A stretch of 64,000 bases of DNA, from positions 531,096 to 595,095 of the forward strand of contig NW_004955467.1 in NCBI RefSeq assembly GCF_000276665.1, given 5' to 3'. This document shows, in pieces, positions 19,430 through 30,918 of the stretch; the first letter of the stretch is position 1; each line of letters opens with the position of its first letter. Position numbers and translations under genes: made by a program. Source of the stretch: Chinchilla lanigera. Its lineage: Eukaryota > Chordata > Mammalia > Rodentia > Chinchillidae. Below the pieces are notes generated by a model. That model worked only from the letters and a program-made list of their open reading frames with translations. It was not told the origin of the DNA and ran no database searches.

Positions 19430-19588
19430 ATTTTTTTTTTTGTCTTTTTTGAGCCAGGGTCTCACTATGCAGTTCAGGTTGGCCTTGAGCTCACTTTGTA
19501 GCCCAGGCTGGTCTTGCACTCACCAGATCCTCCTGCCTCAGCCTCCCGATGTTGAGATTACAGTTGTGCACCACCATGCCCAGCTAAA
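19430..19588 (-). repeat. B1-like SINE
   Basis: Antisense. TAAAATAGAA occurs at both flanks (about 19421 and 19585), consistent with a target duplication. Confidence 0.8.
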
Positions 19589-19794
19589 ATAGAAATTTTA
19601 AACTCATGCAAAATATTTTTTTGCTCATTGGTAACAATAAAGATTAAGGAATAATTCCACACATTGAGAAAGGTTGCTAATTTTCTAGTTCTTCACTTGT
19701 GTATTACTTTGTTTGAAGCTGTAAATTTACAGAATGCTCTGCAGTCACACTTTACTTTTTGTACAATATTCCAAAACCAAATAATAATAATTAT

Positions 19795-19940
19795 TATTTT
19801 TTGAGACAGTCTCTCACTATACATAGTGAGGCTGGCCTTGAACTCACTATGTAACCTAGACTAGCCTTGAACTCATGGTGATCTTCCTGCCTCAGCCTCC
19901 TGAGGGCTGGGATTACAGGTGTGCGCCACTTATCCTGGAT
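19795..19940 (-). repeat. B1-like SINE
   Basis: Antisense: TTTTTTGAGACAGTCTCTCA through CAGGTGTGCGCCACTTATCC. Confidence 0.7.
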
Positions 19941-20356
19941 GTTGTTTTTTTTTATTATCTAAAAAAAGAAAAAAAAGAAAAAGAAAAGGAAAGCTAGGGC
20001 AAAGGCATGTTTTGAAAGGCAAGATGAGGAGGATTACATACATCATTTGATACAAAGCAAGGGTGGTATTGTTACTGGACCCTGGGGTGCCCAGGGATTC
20101 CTTCCAGGCTCTTGTCCTATTCAAAGGATTAGGCAAGACAACAGAAGAACATGAAGGTTTTACATTTATTAAAGTTTAAAGGAAAGGTTTTTCCCACTTA
20201 CTGAAGGTCAAAGGTAAGAGAGGTAGGGAGAAAAGAAGTGCTCTGCAGAGTGAGTATGCACTGGTTAAACTAGGAACAGAAGTGTGTTCCACACAGTGCA
20301 GGCCCAGCCGGTAGAAAGGCTCACAGAGTCTGTGAGTTTAATAGCCAGTATTTTTA

Positions 20357-20444
20357 TTTCTTTTTTTTTTTTTTGAGACAGGGTCTCACTCTACAGTTCA
20401 AATTGGACTTGAACTCATGATGTAGCCCAAACTGGTCTTGAACT
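20357..20444 (-). repeat. B1-like SINE, truncated
   Basis: Antisense copy that stops after GGTCTTGAACTCA, where an LTR-like sequence begins. Confidence 0.65.
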
Positions 20445-20975
20445 CACAGCTGCAATAGGAAACAAACACGCCCCCTCTTAGGGCTGACCCCAAGGGACTG
20501 TGCCCTGGAGAGAGTCAGTGCAAAGGTGAAACATTACAGCTGTGGCTGGAGGCACATCTGTTGGAGGTCAAACCTCAAGATAAAGACAAAGTCACCAGGC
20601 CTACATGCCTCCCCAAGGGGTAAGATAAGTGGTAACACGTGGCCTAAAAATGTCTACATAGACATCAGTCACCTTGGTGGGTGACCAAGACCCTCAGACT
20701 CATCCCTGAGAAGTTCTTTGTTCCATCCGTGTACACTTGCTACACGACTTGCTTCCTCATTGGATCAGTACTACCTAAGGAGCTCCACTTATCTTACGAG
20801 TTGCTCATAGTCTTAACCCCTGTTTCATCCATGTGATTGTGCTCTATAAAACTTCCCCCAAAAAGCAGGGTCCTTGGCAACCCACTTGGGACCGCTCCTG
20901 CCTCTCAGGAGTGGACTCTGTCCCCCTCAATAAGTATTTCCTACGCTTAACCTGCGTGTTTTCTTAGAATTCATC
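20445..20975 (+). repeat. LTR of a gammaretrovirus-like element
   Basis: Layout of a retroviral LTR: GCTCTATAAAAC (TATA) at about 20840, a GC/CT-rich R-U5 stretch (GGGACCGCTCCTGCCTCTCA), CTCAATAAG as polyadenylation signal near 20928, and an end near CTTAGAATTCA. The following TTTGGGGGAA (about 20983) looks like a worn Pro-tRNA-type primer site, so leader sequence may follow to about 21092. No coding remnant is visible beyond. Confidence 0.55.
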
Positions 20976-20982
20976 CTTTGAT

Positions 20983-21092
20983 TTGGGGGAACATGAACTC
21001 CATGTGTTGGACATTCAGCAGGCTGGGAGTTTTCATATTTCCCCTATGTCATTTGGAGGTTCTACATCATTCCTATATCAGTATGAACAGAA
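20983..21092 (+). repeat. Second copy of the unclassified repeat at 757-858
   Basis: TTGGACATTCAGCAGGCTGG and GTCATTTGGAGGTTCTA pair with 757-858. Here it follows the LTR at 20445-20975 directly. Confidence 0.45.
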
Positions 21093-21820
21093 AAGTGGGG
21101 CAACAGGGCAATAAAAAGCGCAGAACAGCACAACAACAGAGAAATCAGGCTTTGGGATTTTTCTAAGGAAGTTCACCCCAGCCCAGTTGCCTCTCGCTGG
21201 GTATCTGGGTAAGACTGATGGAGTAGTTGACAGGGTGCTGAATTATCTTCAAGCACTTCTAGTGCACAGGACATTCCCAGAGTTCATTCTGATTAAATTA
21301 TAAATCTGAGATGCCGTCCACACTTATGGACATTTAAGAGTGGGGAAAAGGTTACTTATGGTCAGGCCAGGAGATCTACTGAGAGCTTGTTCTTGGGCCT
21401 GGGGCTTCAGGGATTTCTTGGGTCTTTGTTATTTTATTTTTTTCTTCTGGCAGAACAGAGAAAGGAGGATTGGCCCTGGAGGGCTGCCTAAACTCAAGTG
21501 GGTGGAGAGCAGTGGTCTTCCAGCCGTATTGTACTACCTGTACTGGGGGGATGTGAAGGAAGTCCCAGGCTGACTGAGACAGAAGGACAGAAATGAGTGG
21601 TTTGTGTAGGGCTCCTGAGGGAGGCAGGGACCCCGTCTCTTGACGTTACTGTGCAGAGGTTGCGTTTCAGTTGCACCCGGGCTCCGCCTCATCATGCAGT
21701 GTGTGTCTTAACATCATGTCAGGTCTCTGCCTCAGGTCTGATTCTTACCATCTAATGAGGCAAAGGTTACTATAGGGTATTTTAGAGACTACACAAGTGT
21801 TTGCCTCTTACACCTGGAAT
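21093..21820. other. Intergenic stretch without recognised elements
   Basis: No exon-like frame, SINE or LTR signature could be made out. A moderately GC-rich patch at 21440-21620 has no promoter features. Confidence 0.35.
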
Positions 21821-21824
21821 TTGC

Positions 21825-21934
21825 TTCTTTTTTTTTTTTTTTTTTGGTTTTTCTCCGGTACCAGGAACTGAACTCACGACCTTGCGCTTGCCAGGCAGGC
21901 GCTTTTGCCGCTGAGCTAAATCCCCAGCCCCTGG
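21825..21934 (-). repeat. ID-like SINE
   Basis: Antisense. CTGGAATTTGCTTCTTxTT on both sides (21811 and 21931) is its target duplication, so this is a clear insertion. Confidence 0.9.
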
Positions 21935-22189
21935 AATTTGCTTCTTATTATCTGGGAAAGTCTCTGTTTTAATTTTAGAGCAGGGCAGATCCCTCTCCAG
22001 CTTCCGTGGATTTGACTTTAGTGATCTTGTCTTTCTTGGCTCTGAGTCCCCAAGAGCTCTGCTGACCATGTTGTGTCAGGGGTGTGCGTTGCTCCTCTGC
22101 TGGGACACATAGCTAACTGGGATTGTAAATTCAGTTCCAGTAAGGAATTACAAAGGTGGAGTTTTTGTTTGTTTGTTTGTTATTTTCTT

Positions 22190-22358
22190 TCTTTTTTTTT
22201 TTTTTTTTTGTCTTTTTGTGACAGGGTCTTGTTATACAGTTCAGCTGGCCTTGAGCTCACTTTGTAGCCCAGGCTGGTCTCAAACTCAAAATGATCCTCC
22301 TGCCTCAGCCTCCCAAGTGCTGGGATTACAGGCATGTGCCACCACTCCTGGCTGAGAG
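22190..22358 (-). repeat. B1-like SINE
   Basis: Antisense. GTGGAGTTT/GTGGAATTT at the flanks (22156 and 22360) suggests a duplicated target with an extended T tail. Confidence 0.8.
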
Positions 22359-22509
22359 GTGGAATTTAAAATAAAGGAAGATGATTTATTTGAAAAAAAA
22401 AAAAAAAAGAGAGAGAAGATAGCTACTCTGAAAAGTAGGGGGCACCAGAAAGGCAAATACCTGTGGGTCTTTGTCCTCAGCTTCCTTTTATTAAGACCAG
22501 TCAGTTTCT

Positions 22510-22627
22510 TTCTTTTTTTTTTTTTTTTTTTTTTTTTTTTGGTTTTTCTCCAGTACCGGGAACCAAACTCACGACCTTGTGCTTGCCAAGCAGGCGCTTT
22601 TTGCCGCTGAGCTAAATCCCCAGCCCA
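22510..22627 (-). repeat. ID-like SINE
   Basis: Antisense with a 30-base T tail. AAGACCAGTCA at 22493 and 22626 is the target duplication. Confidence 0.9.
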
Positions 22628-23865
22628 AGACCAGTCACTTTCCTTTCCCCACTGGGCACCTGGAATTTATGACCATCTGATTGGCCCTCTGGCTGTCTTC
22701 CACTCTAGCCAGGCCATCTTTACCTACATTCTTTTCTGTCCTTTGATTCTTTCTTCCCCTTTTGTGATGGGGGTGTGTGTGTGTGTGACAGAAAGGCAGT
22801 TTAGAGTTAGAAATTAAGAAAAGTATGTATCTGGTGCAGTAATATATTGACCATAGAGTGAGAAAAAATAAAATATATGTATATAAATGTATAGGTGTGT
22901 GTCTTTTTATATAGTAAGTAAGCCCCATCTCCTTTGCATTTTATCAGAGGTGGGTGCGGAGGCTGGCTGCCCTGGTCTTTGCTTTGTCTGTCAGCTCTTC
23001 CTGATAAACTCTCAGTTAATGGTGTCACCTGGCGCCTGTCTGAGTCTGGTTTCTTTCTCCTTATCTACCTTTGTCATCTTACCTTTGTTGCTCCAGTCTA
23101 ACTGCAGAGACAAAAGCTGCTTTTAGGATGACTTTTTATTACTTTCTTCACTAAAGCTTAATGAGGCTTTTATTCTCTCAAGGCCTGCCGACCACCTTTC
23201 CCTAAAACCATGCAGCCTTTGCAGGCTGACCAGACTTCTTCTATCTGCTGGTATGTTAACTTTATAACCTTGAAGACTGGTCTAATTGTTAACTCCCAAG
23301 TTCTTAGTATGCTTGTTAACCCCGTAAAACTAAGGCCTGGCTTAGCTATCTTAGCTGGATCTACAGAAGGCTGCCAGGTGAACATCAGACAACTTCGAAT
23401 TTGTTAGAATCCCACCTACATGCTAAATAAGACATCACCTACCCCAGTGCTATTAGTACTGGTAGTGTAACTGGGGCTGTGGGATCGCTTTCCCACCATC
23501 CATCTGAATTTGGACAACATCCCAGAGCCAAACTGATTCTGTCGTCCTAACAGAAGTGGAAATAAGAATAACAAAGACCCAGGAAGTCTGTAAGCTTCAG
23601 GCCAGAACACTTGCTGGGTTAGAGCCCACGGCCTGACCTACAGTAACCTTTTCCCCACTGAACTTCATAATGATTCATACACAGGACCACATGTCATGCG
23701 TGGGATTAAAACAGTGAATTCTGGGAGCATCATACCTACTGGATGCCCCAGAGATCACTCAGCACCCTGTCAATCATTTCTGTCAATCATATCCAGAGAG
23801 ATACAATGAGAGGCTTGCAGGGCAGAGTGCACATCTAAATCCAAAAGCCTGATTTCTTCTCTTTT
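22628..23865. other. Intergenic stretch, mostly unrecognised
   Basis: Contains a short (TG)n tract at 22771-22787. From about 23160 the sequence may be part of an LTR element ending near 24330 (TCAATAAATGTTGCTGC at 24239), but I cannot set its borders. No coding signal. Confidence 0.3.
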
Positions 23866-23867
23866 CT

Positions 23868-24022
23868 TATTTTTTTGTCTTTTTGAGACAAGGTTTCACT
23901 ATGCAATTTAGGCTGGCCTTAAAGTCACTTTGTAGCCCAAGTTGGCCTCACACAGTGGTCCTCCTGCCTCAGCCTCCCCAGTGCTGGGATTACAGATGTG
24001 TGCCACTATGCTTGGCAAGCCT
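23868..24022 (-). repeat. B1-like SINE
   Basis: Antisense. AAGCCTGATTT at 23843 and 24018 is its target duplication. Confidence 0.85.
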
Positions 24023-24066
24023 GATTTATTTTTCCTCTCCCTATTCCTCTGTTGTCCTGGCACCAC

Positions 24067-24154
24067 TTTTTTTTTTTTTTTTTGTACTGGGAATCGAACT
24101 TAAGACCTTGTGCTTGCCAGGCAGTCACTGCGCTGCTGATTTCCCCAGCCCCTT
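24067..24154 (-). repeat. ID-like SINE
   Basis: Antisense. GGCACCACTTTTT at 24059 and 24156 is the target duplication. Confidence 0.9.
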
Positions 24155-24389
24155 GGCACCACTTTTTCCCTCTTTCTGCACCTTTTTGTTTCTGCTGGTA
24201 CGAACCCTCCCTCCCTGAGTGCAGCTTCCATGTTAATGTCAATAAATGTTGCTGCTTTTTCTTTTACCTTTGGGTGTACTCTTGCAGTTCTTTGCTCAAT
24301 GAGCACAAGAACCCAGAATCTGTCTCTGGAGGGCCTTGTCAGGTGATAACTGCTTGATGTTGACCATAAGGAAGCACAAAAGGAGTACA

Positions 24390-24640
24390 AAGAGGCAGCA
24401 CCTGAATTCTTGGAAATTTCTGCTCATCCATAGAAGAGACATAGCCATTCCTCCCCTTTCTTAGCCTGCCCCTTCCCTCATCTCTTCTGCCTCATTATCT
24501 ATAACCTTTCCCGCCCCAGGTCAAGAGGCTGTTTGTAAACTTATCTCCCATCTCTCCTGTTCTTAGGCAAAAATAAAAATTCTTTCACTGCTGAAGTGGT
24601 GCTCAGTCTTATTAGTTCTACAGTTCCAAGAGGGAAATAA
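24390..24640 (+). repeat. Possible LTR 3' part
   Basis: AGGCAAAAATAAAAATTC followed by TTTCACTGCTGAAGTGGTGC has a polyadenylation-signal/R-U5 look. The 5' border is unclear. Confidence 0.3.
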
Positions 24641-25075
24641 GATACAATTGGGGTTGAAAAATAGGAAATGTTTTCAATTTACAGTGGGTTTATCTGTGTA
24701 TAACTGAACCCCAAGTGGAGGACCATCTGTAGAGACCTCATTTTCTATGCACGAGAGAGACTAATTCCCGGGGATTCAGTTGTCTTGTTTGTTTAGTAGT
24801 TTTCACCAGTCTCACTGGGAGTCCTGAAAAGGAGAGACAGAGGTGTGAGGCAGAAGCAAGATGCTCTGGCTTTGAAGCTGCAGGAAGGGGCCTGAGCTGA
24901 GGGGCGCAAGGAGTGTGGGTCTAGAAGCAGGAGGCGACCAGTGACAGATGCTCCCCTTCCCGGCCAGAAGGAATTAGCCCTGCCCTTGACCTTTACCCCG
25001 TGAAACTGATCTCAGACTGCTTCCCTCCAGAACAATAGAGAACAACTTTGTAGGGTTGAACGTATGTTGTAGCTG
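24641..25075. other. Intergenic stretch, nothing recognised
   Basis: No exon, promoter or repeat signature seen. Confidence 0.35.
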
Positions 25076-25135
25076 TCACAGCCGCAATAGGAAACAAACA
25101 CGCCCCTTCTTGGGGCTGACCCCAAGGGACTGAGT
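25076..25135 (+). repeat. Fragment of the 20445-type LTR
   Basis: About 58 bases (TCACAGCCGCAATAGGAAAC ... GACCCCAAGGGACTG) match the start of the LTR at 20445 with four or so changes. The rest of the LTR is absent. Confidence 0.6.
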
Positions 25136-25918
25136 TGGAAAGGACAGCTGGAAATGAGGGGCTGGGGAAGCTCAAGTCAGAGAGAAGGAACTGGCCGTGA
25201 CTGTTCCTTTCATCTTGGAGCTGGGGTGGGGGTGGGCGTGGGAAACACAATTTCAAGGAGGCTTAGAGGTCTGTAATAATAACCTTCAGTAGAGTCCAGA
25301 GGCGTCTTTTGAAAGACAAGTTAAACTTCCTAGTATTGAAGGAATTTACACCTGAGTTATGTCCAGACCTTAGCAGACTTCATAAGGGCCCTGGGGATTT
25401 CATTTAGGGCCGACAAGGGCATGCAAAGTAGTCTCCGCTTCAAGATCCCCCAGTTAATCACACCTGTGAAGTCCCTACATCATAGGGCCCCACCCCTCAA
25501 GGACTTCCCCTGGCCTCTGGGTGTTGGGGTGTGTGTCCTCTCCAACGAGGGTTTGGGTGGTAGCCAGGCCCCAGGCCCAGGACGTCTCAGGAGGATGGGT
25601 CACACCCGTGTCTGGGCCCTGGCATTGGGTCAGCCAGGCCTTGAACCCCAGCTCCTCCACTTACTCGATGTTGGCCCCTGGGAGAGGAACTTACCTTTTT
25701 GTGCCTGACTTGACCTAGAAAAAATACTTCTGAATATTTACAATAAACCAGCTGAGTGACTCACAAACCCGAGCTCCAAGCTCAGCCTTCAGAGGGGCCA
25801 CCTCTCCTCCTTTGGCTGAGGCTCCTTAGATTTGAGGTAGGGGTGGTTGTCAACCCCTTGCTGTTTTAAACCTCAGCTGAAATTGAGGCTCAGCTGAAAC
25901 TGAGGCAGAAGTCAGTAG
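25136..25918. other. Intergenic stretch, nothing recognised
   Basis: GC-rich in the second half but without CpG clustering, splice-site-bounded frames or repeat signatures. Confidence 0.35.
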
Positions 25919-26082
25919 TTTTTTTTTTTTTTTTTTTGTCTTTTGGAGACAGGGTCTCACTATGCAGTTCAGGCTGGACTTGAGGTCACTTTGTAGCCCA
26001 GGCTGGTCTCGAACTCGCAAAGATCCTGCCTCAGCCTCCCAAGTGCTGGGATGACAGGCATGCGCCACCATGCCCAGCAGAA
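25919..26082 (-). repeat. B1-like SINE
   Basis: Antisense. AGAAGTCAGTA and AGAAATCAGTA (25908 and 26079) mark the target duplication. Confidence 0.85.
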
Positions 26083-26247
26083 ATCAGTACTTTATAACTT
26101 CTGCCACGCTTGGGCCAGGACAGACAGAAGGCAGGGAGGTGAAGAGGGTGAAGTCTTGGAACGCCAGCTAGGCCCAGAGTCAGGGCAGGTCACCAACTTC
26201 GGTCATCTCCTCTCCCCTCAATTTGTTTTTTTGCTGTTCTCTCCCTT

Positions 26248-26395
26248 TTTTTTTTTGAGACAGGGTCTCATTATGCAGTTCACGCTGGTCTTGAGCTCAC
26301 TATGTAGCCCAAGCTCGCCTCGAACTCATAGTGAGCCTCCTGCTTCAACCTCCCAAGTGCTGAGATTATAGGCATGCAATACCATGCCCACCCAC
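26248..26395 (-). repeat. B1-like SINE
   Basis: Antisense: TTTTTTTGAGACAGGGTCTC through AGGCATGCAATACCATGCCC. Confidence 0.75.
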
Positions 26396-26439
26396 AAACT
26401 CTTTATTTTGAGATAAATGTTGATTTACATACATCTTTT

Positions 26440-26655
26440 CAGATTTATTTATGTATTTATTTATTTTATTGTACTAGGATTCAGACCCAAGGTCTTCAGG
26501 TGGGGCTATATCTCCCACCCTTTTTATTTTTTACGTTTGAGACAAGATCTCATTAAGTTGCTAAATTGTACAGACTGGGCTCAAATTTGCAGTTCTCCTA
26601 CCTCTGCCTCCTAGAGTGCTGGGATTACACGTATGTGCCACCACACTCAGCTTCA
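26440..26655 (-). repeat. Worn composite B1/ID SINE
   Basis: Antisense: an ID-like half (TGTACTAGGATTCAGACCCA) followed by a B1-like half (TTTGAGACAAGATCTCATTA ... CACGTATGTGCCACCACACT). Confidence 0.55.
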
Positions 26656-26849
26656 ATATGGGAAAGACTCAAATCTACAGAAGAAGCTGCACAGGTGGTA
26701 TAGTGACACCCATGTGACCTTCACCTGCATTTTACTGCTCATATTCAACTGAGTTCATGGTTTTAATCTGTTGTCCAGATCTACATCAACAGACAGAGAA
26801 ATGAGTATGGATATATGGTCGTCCACTAAGAAATGCTTCTAAGTACTCA

Positions 26850-26998
26850 TTTTTTTTTTCTCTTTCTTTTTGTTTTGTGTAGTTCTGGTTGGACTTGAAG
26901 TCACTATACAGCCCAGATTGACCTCAAACTCAAGGCCATCCTCCTGCATCAGCCTCTCAAGTGTTGGGATTGCAGGCGCCGGCCCCCATGCCTGGCTC
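26850..26998 (-). repeat. B1-like SINE
   Basis: Antisense and diverged. CTAAGTACTCATTT and CTAAATACTCATTT (26839 and 26998) form the target duplication. Confidence 0.75.
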
Positions 26999-27014
26999 TA
27001 AATACTCATTTCTT

Positions 27015-27970
27015 TTGTGTGTTGGATGCTTTTCCTTCCCAACCCTATCTGCAGGGGGGAGACCCAATGATGCCTTAACAGTAACAAACACACCCACAGC
27101 CAGACTGGTCTGGCTTTTTCAGTCCCATTCCTCCGCTACAAACTGGTCTTCCATTTCATCGGAGAGACAGCTGAGTTCAGGCTGGGCAGGAAACGCTCAA
27201 GACAAGCCTGGAACATCCCACTTGCTGGGAAGTTAGGACGTGCCCAACAGCAGTGGGGCCAAGGAGCCAATGTGAAGGGGATCTGCTGGCCACCCCAGGG
27301 GCAATGTGAGCATCAAAATAAATACGCATAGTGATGGATTGTAATCCACCGATGAAAGCATGAAACCGTGAGTCCATGTTGACATACATAAAGGAAGACA
27401 AACATCTCTGCAGAAAAAATGTCTGGCTCACACAGACCCGTCTAGTTCCCATCCCCCATGGCAGGATGCTGCCTCTGTCCTTCCTTGCTGGTGTCCCCTT
27501 TCTACCCTGGGGAGAGTCCTGGGTCCAAACAGCATCCTTACGTTTATCTACTCGCACTCCACCCTGCAATGTTCACAAAGTAATGCAGGGCTGACACCCA
27601 CACCAGCACAAACCCACGAAGGAAATGCTAGTGTGCATGTGCGTTCTTCTTAGCCTTAGGGTTACACAGCCCAGGTGGTGCCCAGCATCTGAAGCACAAG
27701 AGGACATTTCTGAGGTGGGTTTTGATAGAGGAGTAAGAGTCTCCCAGGAGGAGGAGAAGAGTGCCCAGCGGGAAGAAGCAGGCACAAAAGCCTAGAGAGT
27801 GGAGTGGAAGAGCGGCCCCCCAACACTCTCGGTCCAGCAGTCTGCCTGCAGTGAAGGCAGTAAGAAAGGGTGGGTGTGGGCACTGTGCACCTGCAACGCC
27901 TCTCGTGAGCTTGGACTGATGTAGCTGGCACGGGGAATCTCCAGAGGCATCAGGACTTAGAAAATGTGGA
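27015..27970. other. Unique sequence upstream of GRAP
   Basis: No repeat and no exon-like frame identified. This kilobase lies 0.5-1.4 kb upstream of the GRAP start codon and could hold distal promoter elements, but I see no clear motif cluster. Confidence 0.35.
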
Positions 27971-27974
27971 GGTT

Positions 27975-28103
27975 AGCCGGGCATGGTGGCACACACGTGT
28001 ATTTCCAGCACTCAGGAGGCTGAGGCAGGAGGATTGCCTGAGTCCAAAGCCAGCCTGTACTGCATAAGGGACCCTGTTTCAAGAAAAGAAAATAAAAGAG
28101 GGC
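27975..28103 (+). repeat. B1-like SINE
   Basis: Sense: AGCCGGGCATGGTGGCACAC through ACCCTGTTTCAAGAAAAG. Ends about 350 bases before the GRAP start codon. Confidence 0.75.
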
Positions 28104-28279
28104 ACAGATGCAGTGCCTGGGCCAGCAAGATGGCTTTGCAGCATTTTGCCTCAGTTTCATTATCTGTAACATGGGGACGAGGGGGCCCATTTCCGCTACA
28201 GGGAGAGTCCCTGGGGCTGCACCGGCTGATGGGGTCTGGGGCTGGGGCAGGCAGCCTGCAAGCCCTCCCTGCTCTGTGA

Positions 28280-28789
<510 letters not shown>

Positions 28790-30777
28790 TAGAAAAGTAT
28801 TTTGAAAAGAGCTTTTAGGAGAAAGCGGGGGTTGGGAGAACGAGACTGCATGTGTGGCACGAGAGGAGGTCTCAGGAAAGACTTAGGTACCCACCTAACC
28901 TAAGCGAGTTAGAACGGTGTGATTGTAGGACCGAGGTGAGCTTCCCAGCAGTGTGGAGAAAAGTGGAAACAGTCACACACAACTCATTTTGCCTTGTCTG
29001 GGCCTTTGTGATGTCCTGTCAGCACAGCCTGGCCATGGGTCGGTGGGATCTTCTGGGCGTTTCCCTGCCCTCTTCCCTCCCATGCTCCCTGTGCCTTACG
29101 GAGCCCTCAGTGTGCAAGTTTGCATACAGCAGCTTAGTCCAGGGGTACGTTCAGGACTCAGGAGAGGCCATGCCAAAAGTTGGGCACTGGGGCAGTCACT
29201 CTCGCACCCTGAGCAAACCACTGCCCTTCCTTGGGCTGCACTCTTCCCACAGGAGCAGTGGGTATTAGACTAGACGTCCCTTCTCTAGCCCAGGCTCTGC
29301 TCTTGTCCCCAAGCTTGAAGCACACAAAGGGACAGGAGCCTCCCCTTTGTTGCCACCTGCGGAGCTGGGCCTCTAACTCTGCAGTATACCAGGTATCTAC
29401 TTTAGCCAAAGGGCCGCAGGGGACCAGCACCATCACTGCCTTTGGCCGGGAGATGTAACAGGGATGCAGCTCGTCCCGGGTGGTGTGGCACCAGCCTGGA
29501 ACCTCAGTCTCTTTGACCTGGAGCCTGTGTGCAGTGTGCCTGAGACTGCAAAGGCAGCCCCGGGGTGAGAGTCAGCATCGGCGAAATCCCCTCTTCATCC
29601 CGGGGCCGGCCCCCGCCCTCCTGAGCTGGCTGCAGGTCCCTGCACATGTGGCGCCTGGCTCTGGCGCAGGCTGAGTTCAGAGGGTGAGCACCCAGTCCTG
29701 AAACTCTGAGACCTCAACTCCTCTCCTGAGAGCAGGGGGCGCTTCCAGACCCAGGCTTGGGAGCAGTGGGGGGAGTGGGACAGGGAGGAGACTGCAGCGG
29801 GTAGGCTGGGACTGACCCAGGACTGGAGGGACCAGCCAGCAGTGGACGGGGCAGGCAGCAGGACCCCTGAGGCAGTTGTTAACTGTGACTTCCCCTCCGC
29901 CCTCCTAGACTCCAGAGCCTCCCACTGCACCCAAGATGAGTCAAGTTTACTCTTTACTAGAGTAGAGCAGTGGGGGTGCATCTCACCAAGGTGCTGGCTG
30001 CTCAGGAAAGAGTGAGCTTGAGACTCTCCTGCCCTAAGCACCTGAAGGCAGGGCCCTGTGGGCAGCCGGGCACACAGCAGAGCCTGTGCACACTAGGGCT
30101 CCATGAGACGCAGGCAGCATGGCAGGAAGAGGGCAGGGGGACCGCAGGGACTCGTGCACATGTTCTCTTAGGGACCAAGGTGATGGGGTGCGCTAGGAGC
30201 TGCCTTCTTCACTGGAGCAGCCCTGAAATACTGGCTGCTGCCAGGCTGTGTTTAGCACCCACATGAGACGCAGCACACCCAGGACAGGCGTGAGGAGGCC
30301 GCTTTAGGTGGGCAGTCAGGGCGGCTTTTCAACAGAAGTGACCCCTGAGCTACAGCCGCAGGATGACCAGGAACCGACCATGTGAAGATGGGGAGGACAG
30401 TGCCAGGCTGGAAAACAGCTGGTGCAAAAGCCCTGAGGTAGGACCATCGTGATGTGCTTGAAGAGTCGAAAGAATATCTGTGGCCAGACAGTAGTGAGTG
30501 TATGGAGACGGCAAGACTGAGGCAGGGAAGGTGGCCAGGAGTCCGGGCTGGCTGCTGCCCCCCAGGGAGAAGTGAAGGTAGTGTAGACAGAGAAAAAATC
30601 GCGACAGAAGTCACGAATATTAACATCTTTGGTATGTAAAGAGCTCTTACATATCAAGCGTCTTCAAGGTTTTTGAGGGTGTGGGAAAATACGCATTTTG
30701 TGGGTGGTGCACTGGTAGATTTATATTATCATTGGAGGGGCATCTGAGAAATATATAGAGATCTTTAAAAATATTGG

Positions 30778-30918
30778 CTAGGGAAAATGATGTGGGGTTA
30801 TAGTCTCAGCTCCTTAGGAGGCTGAGACAGGAGGATCACTTTAGCCTAGGGGTTTAGACCTAGCCTGGGCAGCATAGTGAGGTTCTCATCTCAAAAACAA
30901 AACAAAATAAAACTGCCC
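30778..30918 (+). repeat. B1-like SINE, old copy
   Basis: Sense, without the second internal arm: TAGTCTCAGCTCCTTAGGAG ... TCTCATCTCAAAAACAAAAC. Confidence 0.65.
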
